Shown here: positions 1 to 12,820 of the stretch, one piece after another
Numbering within the stretch: the stretch's first letter is position 1
Layout of the letters: each line of letters starts with the position of its first letter
Origin: Cristatella mucedo
Lineage: Eukaryota; Bryozoa; Phylactolaemata; Cristatellidae
NCBI GenBank assembly: GCA_009760855.2
Contig: WPIO01000073.1
Span: 1,167,501-1,229,500, forward strand
Length of the DNA stretch: 62,000 bases
Reading direction: 5' to 3'
Translations under genes and position numbers: made by a program
The notes under the pieces: model-generated
Database searches by the model: none
What the model was told of the DNA's origin: nothing
Seen by the model: the letters and a program-made list of their open reading frames with translations, nothing else

Positions 1-91
1 TCCCCTCAGGAGAAGCATCTCGAGTCTACGCACCCTAGAAGCAAAGCTCGACATGCATATGAAACCGCTCTTCAAGTCTGGAAACCTGTTT

Positions 92-705
92 ATAATAATA
101 ATAATAATACATTTGTTATGGCACCCTCAGAGAACTCAATCTCACTCTAGGGACTTTACATTGGCTGCAAAGGAAGCACGGTTGAATGGTTAGTGGTAGC
201 ATGCTCAATGACACAACAAGCATAAAATGGCAAGAGGTTGACATGGACAGTGTTAAAATGTAAAATATGATTTGTAGTAGCATGCACAGTATTAGCAAGG
301 GTAAGCACACAAAGAACGAATCATAAGGATCCACTAAATGCTGTGATAAACATGGTGTGCTTTTAGCTTCTTTTTAAATGTTGTCAAGCCTGGGGGGGGG
401 CGTCGTGACGTCAGTTGGGAATAAGTTCCACGCCCAAGGAGCATACGAACTAAAGACACGATCTCCAAAGGATTCGAGTTTCCCACGAGGTGCAACAAAA
501 TGATTAGATTCCGAAAAGTGGGGTGTGGTGCGACGCTTGGCCTGGTGAGGGAGTAGATCTGAGAGACATGGCTGGGGCCAGCGATCTAATGGAGCTAAAA
601 GTGAGTGACAAAACCTTGAAGTCGATGCGTTTCTTGACCGGGAGCCAATGCAGGTCAGCTACCAGTGCATGCCATAAAAGCTCGGAATGGGCTATAGAAA
701 CATGA
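92..705 (-). mobile_element. LINE family A, 5'-truncated copy
   Basis: Minus-strand 3' end of a non-LTR retrotransposon (L2/CR1 type). It begins at an ATA-repeat tail and includes the motif ggcaccctcagagaactcaa, then the 3' non-coding part and the last codons of the reverse-transcriptase ORF (relatives at 21335 and 56375). Frameshifted. Confidence 0.75.
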
Positions 706-879
706 TAACCACCCGGAATGAGCCGTCTGACTTCTGGGGACTTTAAGGGGTGACTCTCGTAGGTGAGAGGGACTTGAACGGCTTTGGCCCCGCCGGCTCT
801 TTAATACAGGCGCCGTGACAGTAGGGTGAGAACGTTAGCGGGCAAATTACTCCGCCGGCACCTAGGGCTGGAGTGCTGC
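706..879. other. Unannotated spacer
   Basis: Between the LINE fragment and the GC-rich block. Nothing recognised. Confidence 0.3.
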
Positions 880-2240
880 AGAGTAGCACTGGTACTTGCA
901 TGTACGGCGTCTGCCGCCGCTGCCGCCGCGTCCCCGCGAGCTCTCTGGCTAGCGGCACGGCCTCCTTTACCTTAGCTCGCTACTTCTTTTTCATTCGCTC
1001 GCTTCACCGGAAGCCCTCCGAGCAGAGCCGACATTGGAGCTGCTTCGAGGAGTCAAGCTGGCGAACAATACAGACGCCGCCGCCGCCGCGCAAAGCCGCT
1101 GCATGACTTTTAAGTTCGCGCTGCTGCTGCTGCTGAACGCAAGTCGCAGTAATGCACAGTGACTGATACGCTCGAGCCGATGGCAAGCCGAGAGGCAGTC
1201 CTGTGAGAATCGCTTGACGATCCGTCGCTTCATTCATCGAATCCTTTTCCGACAATTCGCTGGCCGGCGTCGACCTTACGTCCGAATGAATCCTTCGCCG
1301 CTGCTGCTCGAGTCCGTCGTATTATGGCTGGCGGCTATTAATGGCCGACATTTCCAGAGCATGGGTAGGCACACACCTCGTCGGCAGAGCGCGCGCGCCC
1401 AAGTGTGCGGTGAGGTCTGCTCGATGCCTCCCGTCGCGTGCTCCGTGCAAGCCGCTCAGGCTACGCGTGCCTTGCAGGAAACCTCCACGGCGTGGGCGTG
1501 GGCGCTCGCGAGCACTCGCACTGGCGCCGGGTCCTTAGTCTTTTCGGCGGAGCTACGAGCGGCGAAAACTCGCAGCAGCCACGTGCTCTCCCCGTTCTCT
1601 CGTCGCTCTCGCGCTCTCGCAGCCACCTCGGCACGTGCACGCCCGAGTCAGTTGAAGAAGTGCGCACGAGCCGAGGCCCAGTGCCGAAGCCGCGCGCTCG
1701 CTGTCGTGACTGACTGCGAGCGAGCGCTTCAGTTGCTCTGCGGCGGCTCTGCCCGTCAGCGCGGCCACGGGTTTGAGCGACTGCGGAGAAGAAAGTAGGC
1801 CGTGCCGAAGCGCGACGCGCGAGCGCTTTCATTTGCGCGAAGCGTCTCCTCACCGTCCTGAACCGGACGAGGACTCGAAAATGGCAGGGGAAAAAAGAGG
1901 TAGCTGCTACCAGCCTCCTTTTGTAGGCCAGAGCGGAGCGGTGTTGACAAAGCGCTCTGCGGCAGTTGAGCGGAGCAAGCCAGGTGAGGAGCGGCTCGTG
2001 CGAGCGCCGGCGAGCTTTTCATTCGCTCTTGCAATCGTCGCTGCCTGGCGCGCCTGCGCCTGCGCCTGCGTGGCTAGACTGCTCCGACAGTCGGAACCGC
2101 CGCGCGTCCCACCCCGGTCGGAATAATAACATCGGAGAGGACACGATGCGAAGCTAAGCGCGGTAACGGGTCATTCGTAGCGCTCAAGTCAGCGGCGCAG
2201 GACTCTGCGTGGCGCGCTGCTCATCCGGGGCAGGGCGTGC
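880..2240. promoter_or_regulatory. GC-rich, CpG-dense block (possible promoter)
   Basis: Strikingly GC- and CpG-rich against AT-rich surroundings, with many overlapping chance open frames of low-complexity Arg/Ala/Ser content in both strands. It is the best promoter candidate for gene 1. Coding content is not supported except for the tentative signal-peptide exon at 1286-1364. Confidence 0.4.
1286..1364 (+). CDS. Candidate first exon of gene 1 (signal peptide)
   Basis: ATG at 1286 opens MNPSPLLLESVVLWLAAING, a plausible signal peptide, and the frame reaches an ATGG|gtaggc donor after 79 nt (phase 1). That is the phase required by the PSI exon at 12821 (split Gly codon). It lies in a GC-rich, CpG-dense block typical of promoters. 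Against it: the donor is only moderate, the implied intron is 11.5 kb, and GC-rich DNA makes long open frames by chance. This is a guess that transcript data would settle. Confidence 0.3.
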
Positions 2241-3649
2241 CGAGTGATCAGATCCTAAATTACGGTCAGCCATAACGACTCAAAGATGTCCGGATATGCG
2301 CTCAGAGGTGGAAAGAAGAAGCGTGGAGGAATTGAGGAAGTTTTTCGAAATCGGATTTCCCGTGATTTCAAGCCCGTCGACTATGCGATCCTTTCGCTCT
2401 ATTTATAGCCCCGACACCCGGATTATGTCCTTGGCGTCATTTGAGCCATCCGATTCGCTGCCACGATTGAAAAAAACTTATTTCCAGACGTGCGCACGTT
2501 CTTCTGCTGATTTTGGGTCAACTTTCTTAAATTGAGGATAAAACTGAACTCTTCCTTCCAGAAAACCCAATGCGTATGGCTAGCAACATGTGACCTAGAA
2601 CATGTTACTTTGCAGTAAGTTATGGCTAGAATATGCGAACATGCATGGATATATGACCTAGGAAATAGCGTATTTCGACTGCAATACTTTCTAAGTGCAG
2701 GAAAGTGATTATCATAACATGTTTATTTATTATATGTTTAGTTTAAATTTTATAGCTTAGGTTATTTGACGCGAAGTCGCTCTGTGTGATAAAGTATTAT
2801 TTAATGATACAGACCAATGAGCTGCGAATGATGGGAAACAGCAGCGTCTACTCATCCTGGACGGGGGTGAGTGAGACGGTGGGTAAGAAGTGATGGGCAA
2901 ATTCTTTTTTTTCCAAGCTTGAATCTCCTGACCTCTGCGGAAGAAAACGTGCGCGTCAAGCGTCCCGGATATTAAATGCTGCTCTGATCAGGCGTCTACC
3001 CACAACCAGATGCAGCAGCTGGACTTGACAGCTCGCTTTCGTCCGTCGCGTTCAGATCCCTAAGTGCCCAAGGAACCTATAGACGCTTCTCATTGCGCAC
3101 ATCCCACGTCATTCGACGAGCAGCAATTGATCCGGCTGCTGTTGTCTCACAGGTCGAGCCCAATCCTCGGAGGCGGCGGCGGCCCGAGACCAGCGCAGCC
3201 AGCTGCTGCGTCCACAGGCCCAGATCGGATCTCGATCTGGATTTCTGGAGGACTTCGCGCCCGCCGGCTGATCGTCCTTAACAAAGCCAGTGAGCCATTG
3301 AGGGTAGCTGTCCTAGTACACCGCAGAGCCGACACGAGTAGGGAAGGTGCTACGTAGCTGACTGGCCAAATGGGTTCTGCAGCGACCCACAGCGCGAGAG
3401 GGAGAGGTTGAATAAAACAAAACTTACTTCCGGTACATCCACCTAAAGAAGGCAGCCACAGTCGAGTTGAAGAGCTGTAGAGCTCCGTGAGCTGGCGGGG
3501 GCGCACATCCATGCAGCGACTCTAGCCAATTGAAAGCTGGGTGAGCTCTGGGCTCTGGACAGGCAATACAGAGCTCTTGGGGGGCTGAAGGGAGAGAAGC
3601 GTGGAACAGGAGTACAAACAGGACTGCTGTGGGTACGCTATCGCTCCTA
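2241..3649. other. Spacer with no recognised gene
   Basis: AT-rich DNA to about 2900, then a mildly GC-rich part at 3060-3350 with a GGC/GGCGGC run. No family-like protein or repeat recognised. If the 1286 exon is real this is intron 1 of gene 1. Confidence 0.3.
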
Positions 3650-4070
3650 TCCCTATTCATGTCGTCTTTGTGAGCTTCAACAGCTCCCTATCAAGCACCG
3701 AATTAATTTAAAGATCTTCAATGTGGCTTACAGATGAATTCACTCTCATGAACCCGCCAATCTCTCCGACCTCCTTGCTCCACTAGTAACGAAGAACTTG
3801 AAAACACACCTATTTAGGACGGCATTTAGTGGGTTCCTGTGATTCTTCCTTCATGTGCTTATGCGTGCTGACACTGCATGCTGCCACTAACCACATGTGC
3901 ATGCTGACCCTGTGCATGTCACCCCTAACCATGTTATTCATGTTTATCAAGCATGATATTACTCACCATTCAATCGCGCTTCCCTTTGCAGCAAATGCGA
4001 AGGGCCTAGAAAGAGATTGAGTTCTCTGAGGGCGCTTTATCAAGTGCATTATTATTATTGCTATTATTAA
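3650..4070 (+). mobile_element. LINE family A, 3' fragment
   Basis: Plus-oriented fragment with remnants of the C-terminal ORF end (the AAACACACCTATTTAGGAC block), the repeated GCATGCTGACC-type 3' non-coding region, and the tail ending in ATTATTATTG. Confidence 0.7.
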
Positions 4071-5219
4071 CGTGCTCGTACACCATGGGCTCCTCAGCAT
4101 CTGGTCATCTCGCCGTCCCTCGCACGAAATCGAAATGTTTTGGTGACCGCATCTTCAGCCATCATGCAACGTAAGTCTAGAGCTCGCGTCTGACTAAGGC
4201 AACTAACTGCAATGACCTTGCATCTTAAATTCTCAGCTAAAGACTGACCTACTTCGCTCAGCTTTCCCTGCACCCCAGTGAACTTGTTAGGCGTTCTAAA
4301 GAGGCTCGAATGCGTACTTGCGCATGGAGTTACGCTCCCTGTCGCTTGGTACTCGCTCATCGCGAACGACATAGTGCTAGGGTTCCAGAACACTGCGTCC
4401 GGCCAATGACGAACACCAGAAACCGAATGGCCCAGGACTAAAGTTCATCCAGTGCCCACTTTATTCCAAAATCCCGAGTAATATGTTGTTAGGAGGGCCT
4501 ATTGGAGTGGGAAATCACGGCGAGTTGAGGCACGCGCGACATCGTGCTTGAGTCCCCGTAATTCAGCCACTCGTTCTTTGGACAATAGTTCGCTGATATT
4601 CCTAGATAAGTCCGCCACCGAGGATTGCAGAAGCCGAGGCCTTGACTTTCCACATCTGTGAGCACTTGCATCACGTTCATACCGCATTCCCCGTAGTCTG
4701 TTCATGTTTATGATTCATCTGTAGCATTTCTTAGTTTTTCTGTGGTTTTTGGAGCACGCGATTGTGTTATGAAGAAGTTAACGCAACGGTCGTTCCGTTA
4801 GTGCTACTCCTGCGACAGCCACATGGCTATTATGAACACAGACCAGGAGTCCTGAATCAGGGAATTGCAACAATCCAGCCGCTAGGTCAAAATCACATGA
4901 GCTAATTTGGCTGTTTTACTCTCGTATAAAGGAAACCCTGACTTTGTGGCTGTTCTTTATCTTATAGTAGGCTGATTTGGCATTGGAAGAGGTATACGAA
5001 TTTAATGACTTGTTGTTTGCCCATATTACGCGTAGAAGACGTCACTTGAGTGATGCCAAAAGGATCAATCTTGAGGGGGCGAGTTCTTGCTATTTGAGTG
5101 TAACGCTAAACTTGCCAATAGCTATTATGTTAGTCTTAATGTTGGTTAGCTTCATGAAGCTATGGGTCATGGAGAGGTCATCCCAAGTGTAAAGGTCGTC
5201 GACGCAGGATCCAAGGGAA
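4071..5219. other. Spacer with no recognised gene
   Basis: Only short chance open frames on both strands. No repeat family or domain recognised. Confidence 0.3.
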
Positions 5220-7080
5220 TCAGGTGAGTCGTCGGATGCTGGGAAGAGTTAAGAAAAGTCGAAGGATGGCTAAAGGCGAGCGCCATCAGCGTAGGAATGA
5301 CATTCAACACTGCCCTTGGCTATGTCTTCTACCTGAGGGGAGATAATCGATAATGAAAAGAAGAGGGCTAAACAGAACCTTAAGGTATCTTCTATTCTAA
5401 CGTGTCATCCTATGACCGCCAGCCCTTTACATCAGCACTGTGACATCTCTCACTGAGTTTGAAGAGTCTACCCAGTTTAGCACTGTGCCAAAGAAACGTA
5501 CTCGCGCTGATAGGGGCTCCAGCAGGATCTGGTGGTCGATTGCATCAAGTGCTACTAAGAGATATGCAAGAACCAACAAAGGCCCTACTTAGATCAGCAT
5601 TGTTCAGAAGGTCACTGTAAACCCGAAGCACAGCAGTTTCTTTTTAAAGGTTAGGTTTAATACCAGATTGGAACTTGCTTGCAATATCTGATGAACTAAC
5701 AGAATTGTTTAGCAGCCTGGCCACCACTCAATAAAGTGTCTTACGTAAGACTGGCAGAAGGTAGAAAATGGGAATAAATTCATTTACATTTTAATGATTT
5801 AGGGCCGGAGTTACTGTAAGTGGTCTTAAAACCACTATTTTGAGATTTCAAGGAACTTCATCGGCAACCACGAACATGTTTACAATATTTGTTGCTGTGG
5901 GCAGCGACAGGTCTTTGCACCTCGTTAGGAGAAAGTTCGGGGCAGGCTCTAGAGGACTAGAGCTATAGAGGTCTTCTTTTTTAGCCTCGGAGACAAATCC
6001 AGGGAAGAGTTCAATAGTTAGATAGGCGTAAAAGCAGGGGAGAGACGAAGAGCACGAGGGGCTGCATTCGGACATGGACTACAGTGAGGGGATGGAGTCC
6101 CTAATCCGTCCCAGACGCTCTGCTAAGTCACCGTTAGCACTACCGAGCAATATGCTCGCTTTTGAGCGTTTAAATAGTCGATGGTGGAGCTTAAGATTTT
6201 TGGGTTATTGATCTGTGATTCCGCTACGTTTTTATAAAAAATTTGGGAGTTAAATTGAGCTAAAATGAATTTATTGGAGCTACAATCCTCAAGCGCCAAT
6301 CTCTTTACAGTGAGTCTATTTTATACGGCATTCTCAAGCATACGTTTAAAATTCATTGCTTTCTTAATGTCAGCCGTAAATCAGAGGGCATCTTGGTGGA
6401 TACGGACCTGTCGTTTAGCAAGAGGTTTAAATTCATCAAGTTGTCTAACGTCGTTTCGTAGCATTGCATCGGGGAGGGGAGGTCGGTGGGAGGGTCAATG
6501 AGAAGTACAGAGGCTGTGGACAGCAACGTCACAGCAGCTTAGTTTCCTTGCCTCCCAAGTAATTTCGAATGCCGACAAAGAAACACGTTCAAGAGGACGA
6601 ATGAAATCAACGTACGATCAGATGTGCAGAAAGGGATAAAAATTGTGGTCGATAGGGTACAATAGCGGGAGAAAATCTGATATAGGAGCTTGTGGCCTTT
6701 GTATGTGCAGTGGCTTGAACGTGATCGTGGAGGGAGAAAGGTTCAGATAGGGAAAGCATGTTGGAATGCAGCGGATCTGGAGGGATATGTGTCTAGATGG
6801 CTATTGAAGTCACCTAGTAGGAGTAGGTATCGATTCGTGGTGCAAAGAACTGAGAGAAAGTCAGAAAAATCAGATATGAGGCTGAGACTGCTGCCTGGTG
6901 GTGGACGATTACTTACCTCCATCGACGTAAACTTGCCACCAGCTAGACAGACAAACTGAGTATCAGGGCGACAACAGTTACTGCACCTGCAGTTTTCAGC
7001 GATCTCGGAGAATAAAAAAAAGAAGAATCCTTCTGGGGTAGCGTTGGTGATTGCCGAGCTGTTCGCCGACCACATTTAGC
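5220..7080 (-). mobile_element. Old LINE relic with endonuclease and RT remnants
   Basis: Heavily decayed minus-strand LINE. Around 6740-7075 the translation contains LLLLGDFNSHLD, the GDFN motif of the APE-type endonuclease of non-LTR elements. At 5480-5700 it resembles the mid-RT region of the better copy at 42080-42990. Many stops and frameshifts. Confidence 0.6.
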
Positions 7081-8845
7081 TCTTCTCAGTGACAGAGGAA
7101 ATGTCAGGAAGTCCGCCAAGTACCGTGCTGCTAATAACTAAGTTGTTAATTGCAAAAGATCGGGCATTCGAGAGGCAATTATAAGCAGTCGCCGATATTA
7201 ACGTCGGCTTCAATATATTTAGTTGTAGAAGTTAGCTGCCGTTCCAACAGGAGAGCTTCGGAGCGATTAGAAAAAAAGTCAGAATTCGTTCTTACGGGAG
7301 ATTGCGTGCTGCGATTAGTAGTAATGGTACTGGCGTCGGGAGCCCCTTTGGCACCCCTTGCGTGCTCTACGGATGATGATAATTAGCTCAAGAAGCCTGG
7401 CGGAGACGTCGCGCTGGAGACGTTCGCAGTAGTATTACCTAACTGAGCTCGAAAAAAAGACGATCACCGTCATCGTACATTATGTCGTCTGAGATCTCGT
7501 TACCAGACGTGCAACCGGAGCCTCGTTCGCGCGAAGATGTGGCAGAAGGTGGTGAGCAATTGCATGTCCTTTCTCGCGTTACCTTTACGTAGCGTAGTGG
7601 ACGAATGACTCTCGAGATTCTCATAACATGTCGTAGCTGCATAGCTTGGGGTAGCGCTCGTCGCTTTGATGGCAGCGTTGTTAGTCGCCATAGCCGAACC
7701 ATACATGTACATAGCATGATGTATACGGTACATGCAGATATGCACACTCGCCTATGTCTTTTCTGGTTGAAACCAGCGACTGATGAACTGATGAGCGGAT
7801 GCTCCCTCTCCCAGCTATAAATTCCAGCAATCTCGCCCACGACTCTTTGCACCAATCAACTGTTCAACCACACCATCCACCTCCCGCTCTTATGTACTCC
7901 GAGGCGTCGAGCGACGGACGGATGCACCGTAAAAAGCGAAGGCTCCGCCAACCGTTTCTGGACTGCGAGTCGAGCTAAAATGCTAAAATGCTGCGCGTGA
8001 TAATCGGACCTCGATTACAGCTGCCCGCGATGAGAGTTTATTAGCGGCTCCTGAAGTTTGGCTGTTGGTAAACGTGTGTATCGCAATCCGAGGCTCAGAT
8101 CTAGAAGATCAAGAAGATCAAATATTAGAGATCTAGAAGCATCGGTGATACACGATTTGGTCAGCTGATGCCGAATCCTCCTCGTTTGCTTAAGTCTGAC
8201 AATCATAACTACTAGCTTGCAAGAAAAATCTCGCGTCTACGTTAGTCCATTTCAAAAATTTACTACGAAGCAAATTAAAGTGAAATGACTCACCGACCGG
8301 CAGACCATCGTAAAGACTCAGTGTCCCGCTGAGGTGCTTCGTTTGTGTCCGTTTACCTCACGAGTAGCCCAGTGATGGAGTTTTGTCCAGCCCAGCGATC
8401 TAGACCACATTTTCCTCCTCAGGTTCATCTATATAGGTAAAAGTGCAGTGTTAACCGAAGAAAAGTCATCGGAAAAGCGTCTATACGCGAAACATAGCAG
8501 GGCAATCCGATTTAGCAGCTGAAGACCTTTCATACAAGCGTGTAGCAGCACTTAGGCCCAACTGCAATAACTCACCAGCCGATAGACTGCCGCCAAGATA
8601 TACTGTCCCGGTGTGGCTCATCATTTTTACCCATTCCACTGAAAGGTAATCTCTACAATTTTAAATGCGTAATTAAACAATGAGCTTATCAAGATCAACC
8701 CTGCTCATCACTATTTCATAATTCAGTGCACAATTTATCTTTCAATTTTAGCTATAAAAACGCGTGTTGTAGCTACGCATTCAAATTAGTGAAATTAAAC
8801 GTAAAAAGTAAAGATTTATTGATAATAGTCTCATTAATATCGCAG
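7081..8845. other. Spacer with no recognised gene
   Basis: Short open frames only. A small GATC-rich patch at about 8090-8150 (agatctagaagatcaagaag) resembles part of the repeat next to the TA tract at 14.95 kb. Confidence 0.3.
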
Positions 8846-8849
8846 CACA

Positions 8850-8960
8850 AGAGCCTTAATGGCTATCACCACCACTTGCAGTTGAAGGATTGCCTGCTGC
8901 ACGATTCCAGCCAACGACCTGGGTGTCATAGAGTCCGAGCACCTTACGATTACGTCTCTT
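8850..8960 (-). repeat. tRNA-derived SINE family A, partial copy
   Basis: Minus-oriented. Shares the block agcctta.tggctatcacca and the B-box-like part (revcomp of cgattccagcc..cgacctggg) with copies at 10323, 12500, 55375, 58455 and 59735. Confidence 0.55.
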
Positions 8961-9289
8961 AATATTTTTTACATTGCATTCAACACAGCTGTACTCCCAG
9001 AGTAGTACAATACATAACACAAAAGGGTAAAACGTAAGCATGACATCAGCTACTTGTGTTCACGGATTCAGTCATTCACTCGCTTGCTAACTCTCGTTCT
9101 CACATTCAAAATTATAGAGCATGACCATAAGACGTCTGTATTGGGCTCTAAAAGAACTAAATGTTTTTCTGCTTTAAATATGCTGCAAAAGAACCATGTC
9201 AATCGTTTGGTCAGAATACGCACAGAAATAGCGCTCATAAGCACGCAAAAGACAGTTTATTTGGACTTATCAAATAGTGTGAGGCTCTG

Positions 9290-9510
9290 ATGTGTGTTTA
9301 CCTTCTTTTTAAATGTCGTAAAATAAAGGGATGTAGTGACATCAGTCGATAGTGAGTTCCAGACTATGGGCGTACGAACTAAGGACACTGTCTCCTAAGT
9401 ACTTGAGGTTGGTTAGTGGCACAGCCACTAAAATCCTTTAAGTGTTACTTGGCTGATAGTTGGCAGACTTGACTGTGGAGAGAATGTGGTCGCCTAGTGA
9501 AAGTTCATAG
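9290..9510 (-). mobile_element. LINE family A fragment
   Basis: Minus-strand piece similar to 56640-56800 and 57160-57200 (tttttaaatgt.gt..., gagttcc.gact, cagacttgactgtggag). Internally deleted. Confidence 0.55.
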
Positions 9511-10320
9511 TTAATTTAGTGCATGTAAGCAGTTGCACGTGCCAGAAGAAAGAAATACCGTATAACACAGATTTTTTTAAAGCAGCCGCATGAAGCCACG
9601 CAGTGTGAACGAGCAAATGTGAGCGAGCTAGCAGACCCCAGGTCTGGAAAATACGAAAGTTAATGAACAAGCTTGCTGCTCTCCGGTGGAAGTCACTGAT
9701 GAACTTTGCAGGTGCCAAGATGTGTTCAGCCTTCAACACAATTTATTCTCATATGAGAAACTGGTGAGAATCGGTCTAATGTGTGCATAGCATTGCCTGT
9801 TGTACGTAGCATTTGTTCATTGCATAGCATAGTATGTGTACGTAGCTGTTGGCTGGACCGTCGATGAAATTCATCAATACAATTCTGCTCAAAAGCATCA
9901 TAAGCGTAGTTGTGCCAGCTTGTAATGACAATTATGTTTCTTCTGCATCATCCATACAATAAAATGAATTATATTTCTTCTGCATCCTCCATACAATTCT
10001 AGAGAAAATTTTCCCAGAAACGAAGCTGACACTTGCAGGAGATTCCTGAAAGCAGACTTTCAGCTGCTTCTTCGTGCGAAACAGGTGCATGTGGTCCAGA
10101 CTTTCGGCCTCTAAGACCAAAGACGCCAAGCATACATTTGTCATCGGTAGCCTTGGACGCTCGGTTTCTGTACGAGTCGCCGCTGTATATGTAAAAATAT
10201 CTGGGCTCAGGATATGCGACAAGCAGGATTAAATGCACCGCAGGCTCTGGCGATTTAGCTACGGAAGCTAGCAAAGGTTTGCCGTGAACAGCGTCATCAG
10301 CTAAAAATTAAAATAGAATA
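9511..10320. other. Spacer with no recognised gene
   Basis: A short direct repeat around 9935-9990 (tttcttctgcatc.tccatacaat, two units about 42 bp apart). Otherwise nothing recognised. Confidence 0.35.
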
Positions 10321-10322
10321 AA

Positions 10323-10495
10323 TACTAGCTGATTTAGCTGCCTCTTTTCTATAGCGACAGAAAAGCCTTTACGGCTATCGCCACCGCTTGCAGTCAAAAT
10401 ACAGGATTGCCCACCCCAGGATTCGAACCCACGACTTCGGGACCGAGGTCGTGAAAGCAACCGCCTTACCTAGTGTGCCATAACGGCTCACCAAG
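10323..10495 (-). repeat. tRNA-derived SINE family A, near-complete copy
   Basis: Read on the minus strand it has an A-box-like region, a B box (GGTTCGAATCC type; plus strand ggattcgaaccc), the block ggcgatagccgtaaaggctt and the 3' end aagaggcagctaaatcagct. It is one of the best copies of the family. Confidence 0.7.
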
Positions 10496-10499
10496 ACCC

Positions 10500-11585
10500 T
10501 ACAAAGGCTTCCTGAGCTTCGGTAACCACCGCACGTGTAACAACATTGGACAAAGAGGACGCGCAGCATGTAACAGTGGAGGCGTAGCCCAAGCGGGCAG
10601 TACTGCTGTATCGGGCGACAAAACATTTGCTCCATGCATCAGCTCATTATCTAAGGAGTCATCGCCGGATGTGTAGCAGCAATCAGGCAGAGCGGCCGCA
10701 GCAACGACTACTGAGGAAACCAAAACCGGTACGAAGTTGTGACATGACTAAGCACAGTGTCGTAGCTCGTACAGACGCTGCCTTTGCAGGAATCTTCGCC
10801 AAGTATATGCACGACTGAGATCAGGCAGAGGAGCAGCAGCCGTCAGCAAATCTTTCCTTACTATTGCAACAACGTTGCCTGAGACATCCCTTCAGAGATT
10901 TGCCCCCATTCGATGTACGTTTTATCCTCGCGCACCGCTTCCGGTGCCGCAACGCCTTTGCCAGCTTGCCGGTCATCGAGGGAGCTCTCGTACCAAGTGA
11001 TGCAGTGCTCGACTTTGCCAGTTGTCTAATCTCCTCACGATCGCCGCTTTTAGGTTTGTGCATCTTTATAAGCAGTCGCAAAATGAACACCCCAGAAGAT
11101 TGTATGGACGGCATTGCTTTTATTGTAAACCGTAGAAAGCCATGCGGGAGCTATGTTCTTGAACCAGCGACGTGCACAAAAAACTTAATTCGGTTAGTGA
11201 TATGTATACTGTAATCTGGCTAGAGTCCTGAATAAACACCTTTCATTAAGAGCTTACATATAGTGAGACCAAATCGGATGGTTCCAGAATTTATTGTGAA
11301 TTTATGAGTAAATTATTTATTATTACTTATGTGAGGACAATAAATTAGATGAATGGGCTCACTGGTCTCCGGCCGAAGTCTCTATCAGAAGAGGCGATGC
11401 CTTGGAGTGTCCAGCCAACCTAGCCGTCACTTGAGAACAGGACGCCTATACAGAGTGTGCACATGCTACAGAAGATATACTGGCTGCACCCATTTTATGT
11501 GTTGGGTTTTCCGATTTCGGGGTAACACGAGCGTTGGCTGTAAATACTAGGTTGCTTTTTATCGTCAATCATATGCGAAAATTTC
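10500..11585. other. Spacer with no recognised gene
   Basis: Contains overlapping open frames on both strands at 10820-11215 (97 and 116 codons) with no recognisable domain. Probably chance or an old repeat. Confidence 0.3.
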
Positions 11586-11589
11586 CCTC

Positions 11590-12240
11590 CCATCAAAGTG
11601 CGACTGTCAGCAATGCATGCTGTAAGAGAGCTGAGATAGTTGGACGTGCTGTAACGTAGAGAGAGATCAAAGTAAAGGTACTGCTGTACGTCATCTGCTT
11701 AAACGAATTAAAGCCTGCATTGTGCTTTGCGATTAAATCGACCAGGAAGAGAGAGAGAATACATTTTAAAAATATGTGACCAAGCACGGATCCCTCGGAG
11801 TTTCCATACATACTTTAGAGGCTCACCGAATGACCTCTGCCCACCTACCCATCAATCCACTCATAGACATCTCTCATCATCAAAGGTAGGAGATAAACCC
11901 TCACAATCCAGTGCCAGTAGCGCTCAGGAGATATGATTGGCGCTAAAGAAGGACTCGGAGATTATTAGTATTAAACCAAAGCCAAAAGCTTCATCGAAAC
12001 AGTTAGCAAAAAACTAGACGCACGTTGATGTTCCTTAAAAGATCGTAATGCGCCCGTATGAGCGCTGACTCTGCTGAGCGTTTAGTCCTAAAACCCGGGT
12101 GGAAACTTATTTGTCAGTTTTTAAGTTTTAATACGGTAGTTATTTGGTCGCCCTCGTTCGGTTCTTTAGCGGACTTTTCATATCGTTATCTATGAAAGTT
12201 AGAGCCAGAAATAATGACGGCATGCTTCGAGGAGCTAGTT
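11590..12240 (-). mobile_element. Old LINE relic (reverse-transcriptase part)
   Basis: The minus-strand reading includes EGSVLGHIFLKC (compare GSVLGPVLF of RTs) and LVDLIAKHNAGF, parallel to ADLNAKHNLSF in the copy at 42 kb. Decayed by stops. Confidence 0.5.
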
Positions 12241-12499
12241 TAACCAGTATCTGTCACGCGGCTGCTACATCTAGCGCCTGATACATGCGTCGAGTTTTGT
12301 GCAGAAACGTGGTTATCGGAGCCACTAAGTGCATTCGAAACATCGAAAAGCATAGTGGCAGGTCTCTGACGGCAGACGGCAGGTCGCTGCCGAGTGACGC
12401 TCACAGTCCCGACACCGGCATCCCAGCCCTACCTTTTGGTGCACCGTCGCTGCTTTGGTGCGATACACGACTTACGGCGGCCGGTTCCCCAGGAGCGCC

Positions 12500-12650
12500 T
12501 GGCGGGACGTGGGACCGGCACATTTCACGACCTCGGCCCCGAGGTCATTGGTTTGAATCCTGCGGCGGGCGAGCCATTATCGCCAATGCAAGCGATGATG
12601 ATAGCCGTAAAGGCTCTTCTGTCGCTTTACAAAAGAGGCTGTTAAATTAG
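12500..12650 (+). repeat. tRNA-derived SINE family A
   Basis: Plus-oriented copy with B box ttggtttgaatcctgcgg, then gatgatagccgtaaaggctc and the 3' end aaaagaggctgttaaatta. It lies about 170 bp upstream of the gene 1 PSI exon. Confidence 0.65.
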
Positions 12651-12820
12651 GTAGCATTTTTCATGGCACACTACTTTGACCTTTTTTCAAGCAGCCTCGG
12701 TAATCGGCGGTCCAGAGGGATCTTTATGCAAAATACTGTTGAATACTTTTACGACTGTTGATTATGTTCCCTCTGGTTTAAGTTGTTGCATCGAACTAGC
12801 CTTGCATTCGCCCTTTGCAG

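Noticed and set aside
1214-1798. 194-codon open frame in the GC-rich block
   Set aside because: Arg/Ala/Ser-rich, overlapped by long frames on the other strand and in other phases; typical of GC-rich DNA. Only its signal-peptide-like start near 1286 is kept as a tentative exon.
10323-10495. Genuine tRNA gene from the B box ggttcgaatcc
   Set aside because: Other copies share the sequence beyond the tRNA-like part, including the 3' end, so it is a SINE.
10821-11214. Overlapping 97- and 116-codon frames on opposite strands
   Set aside because: No recognisable domain, no splice or start context; likely chance.
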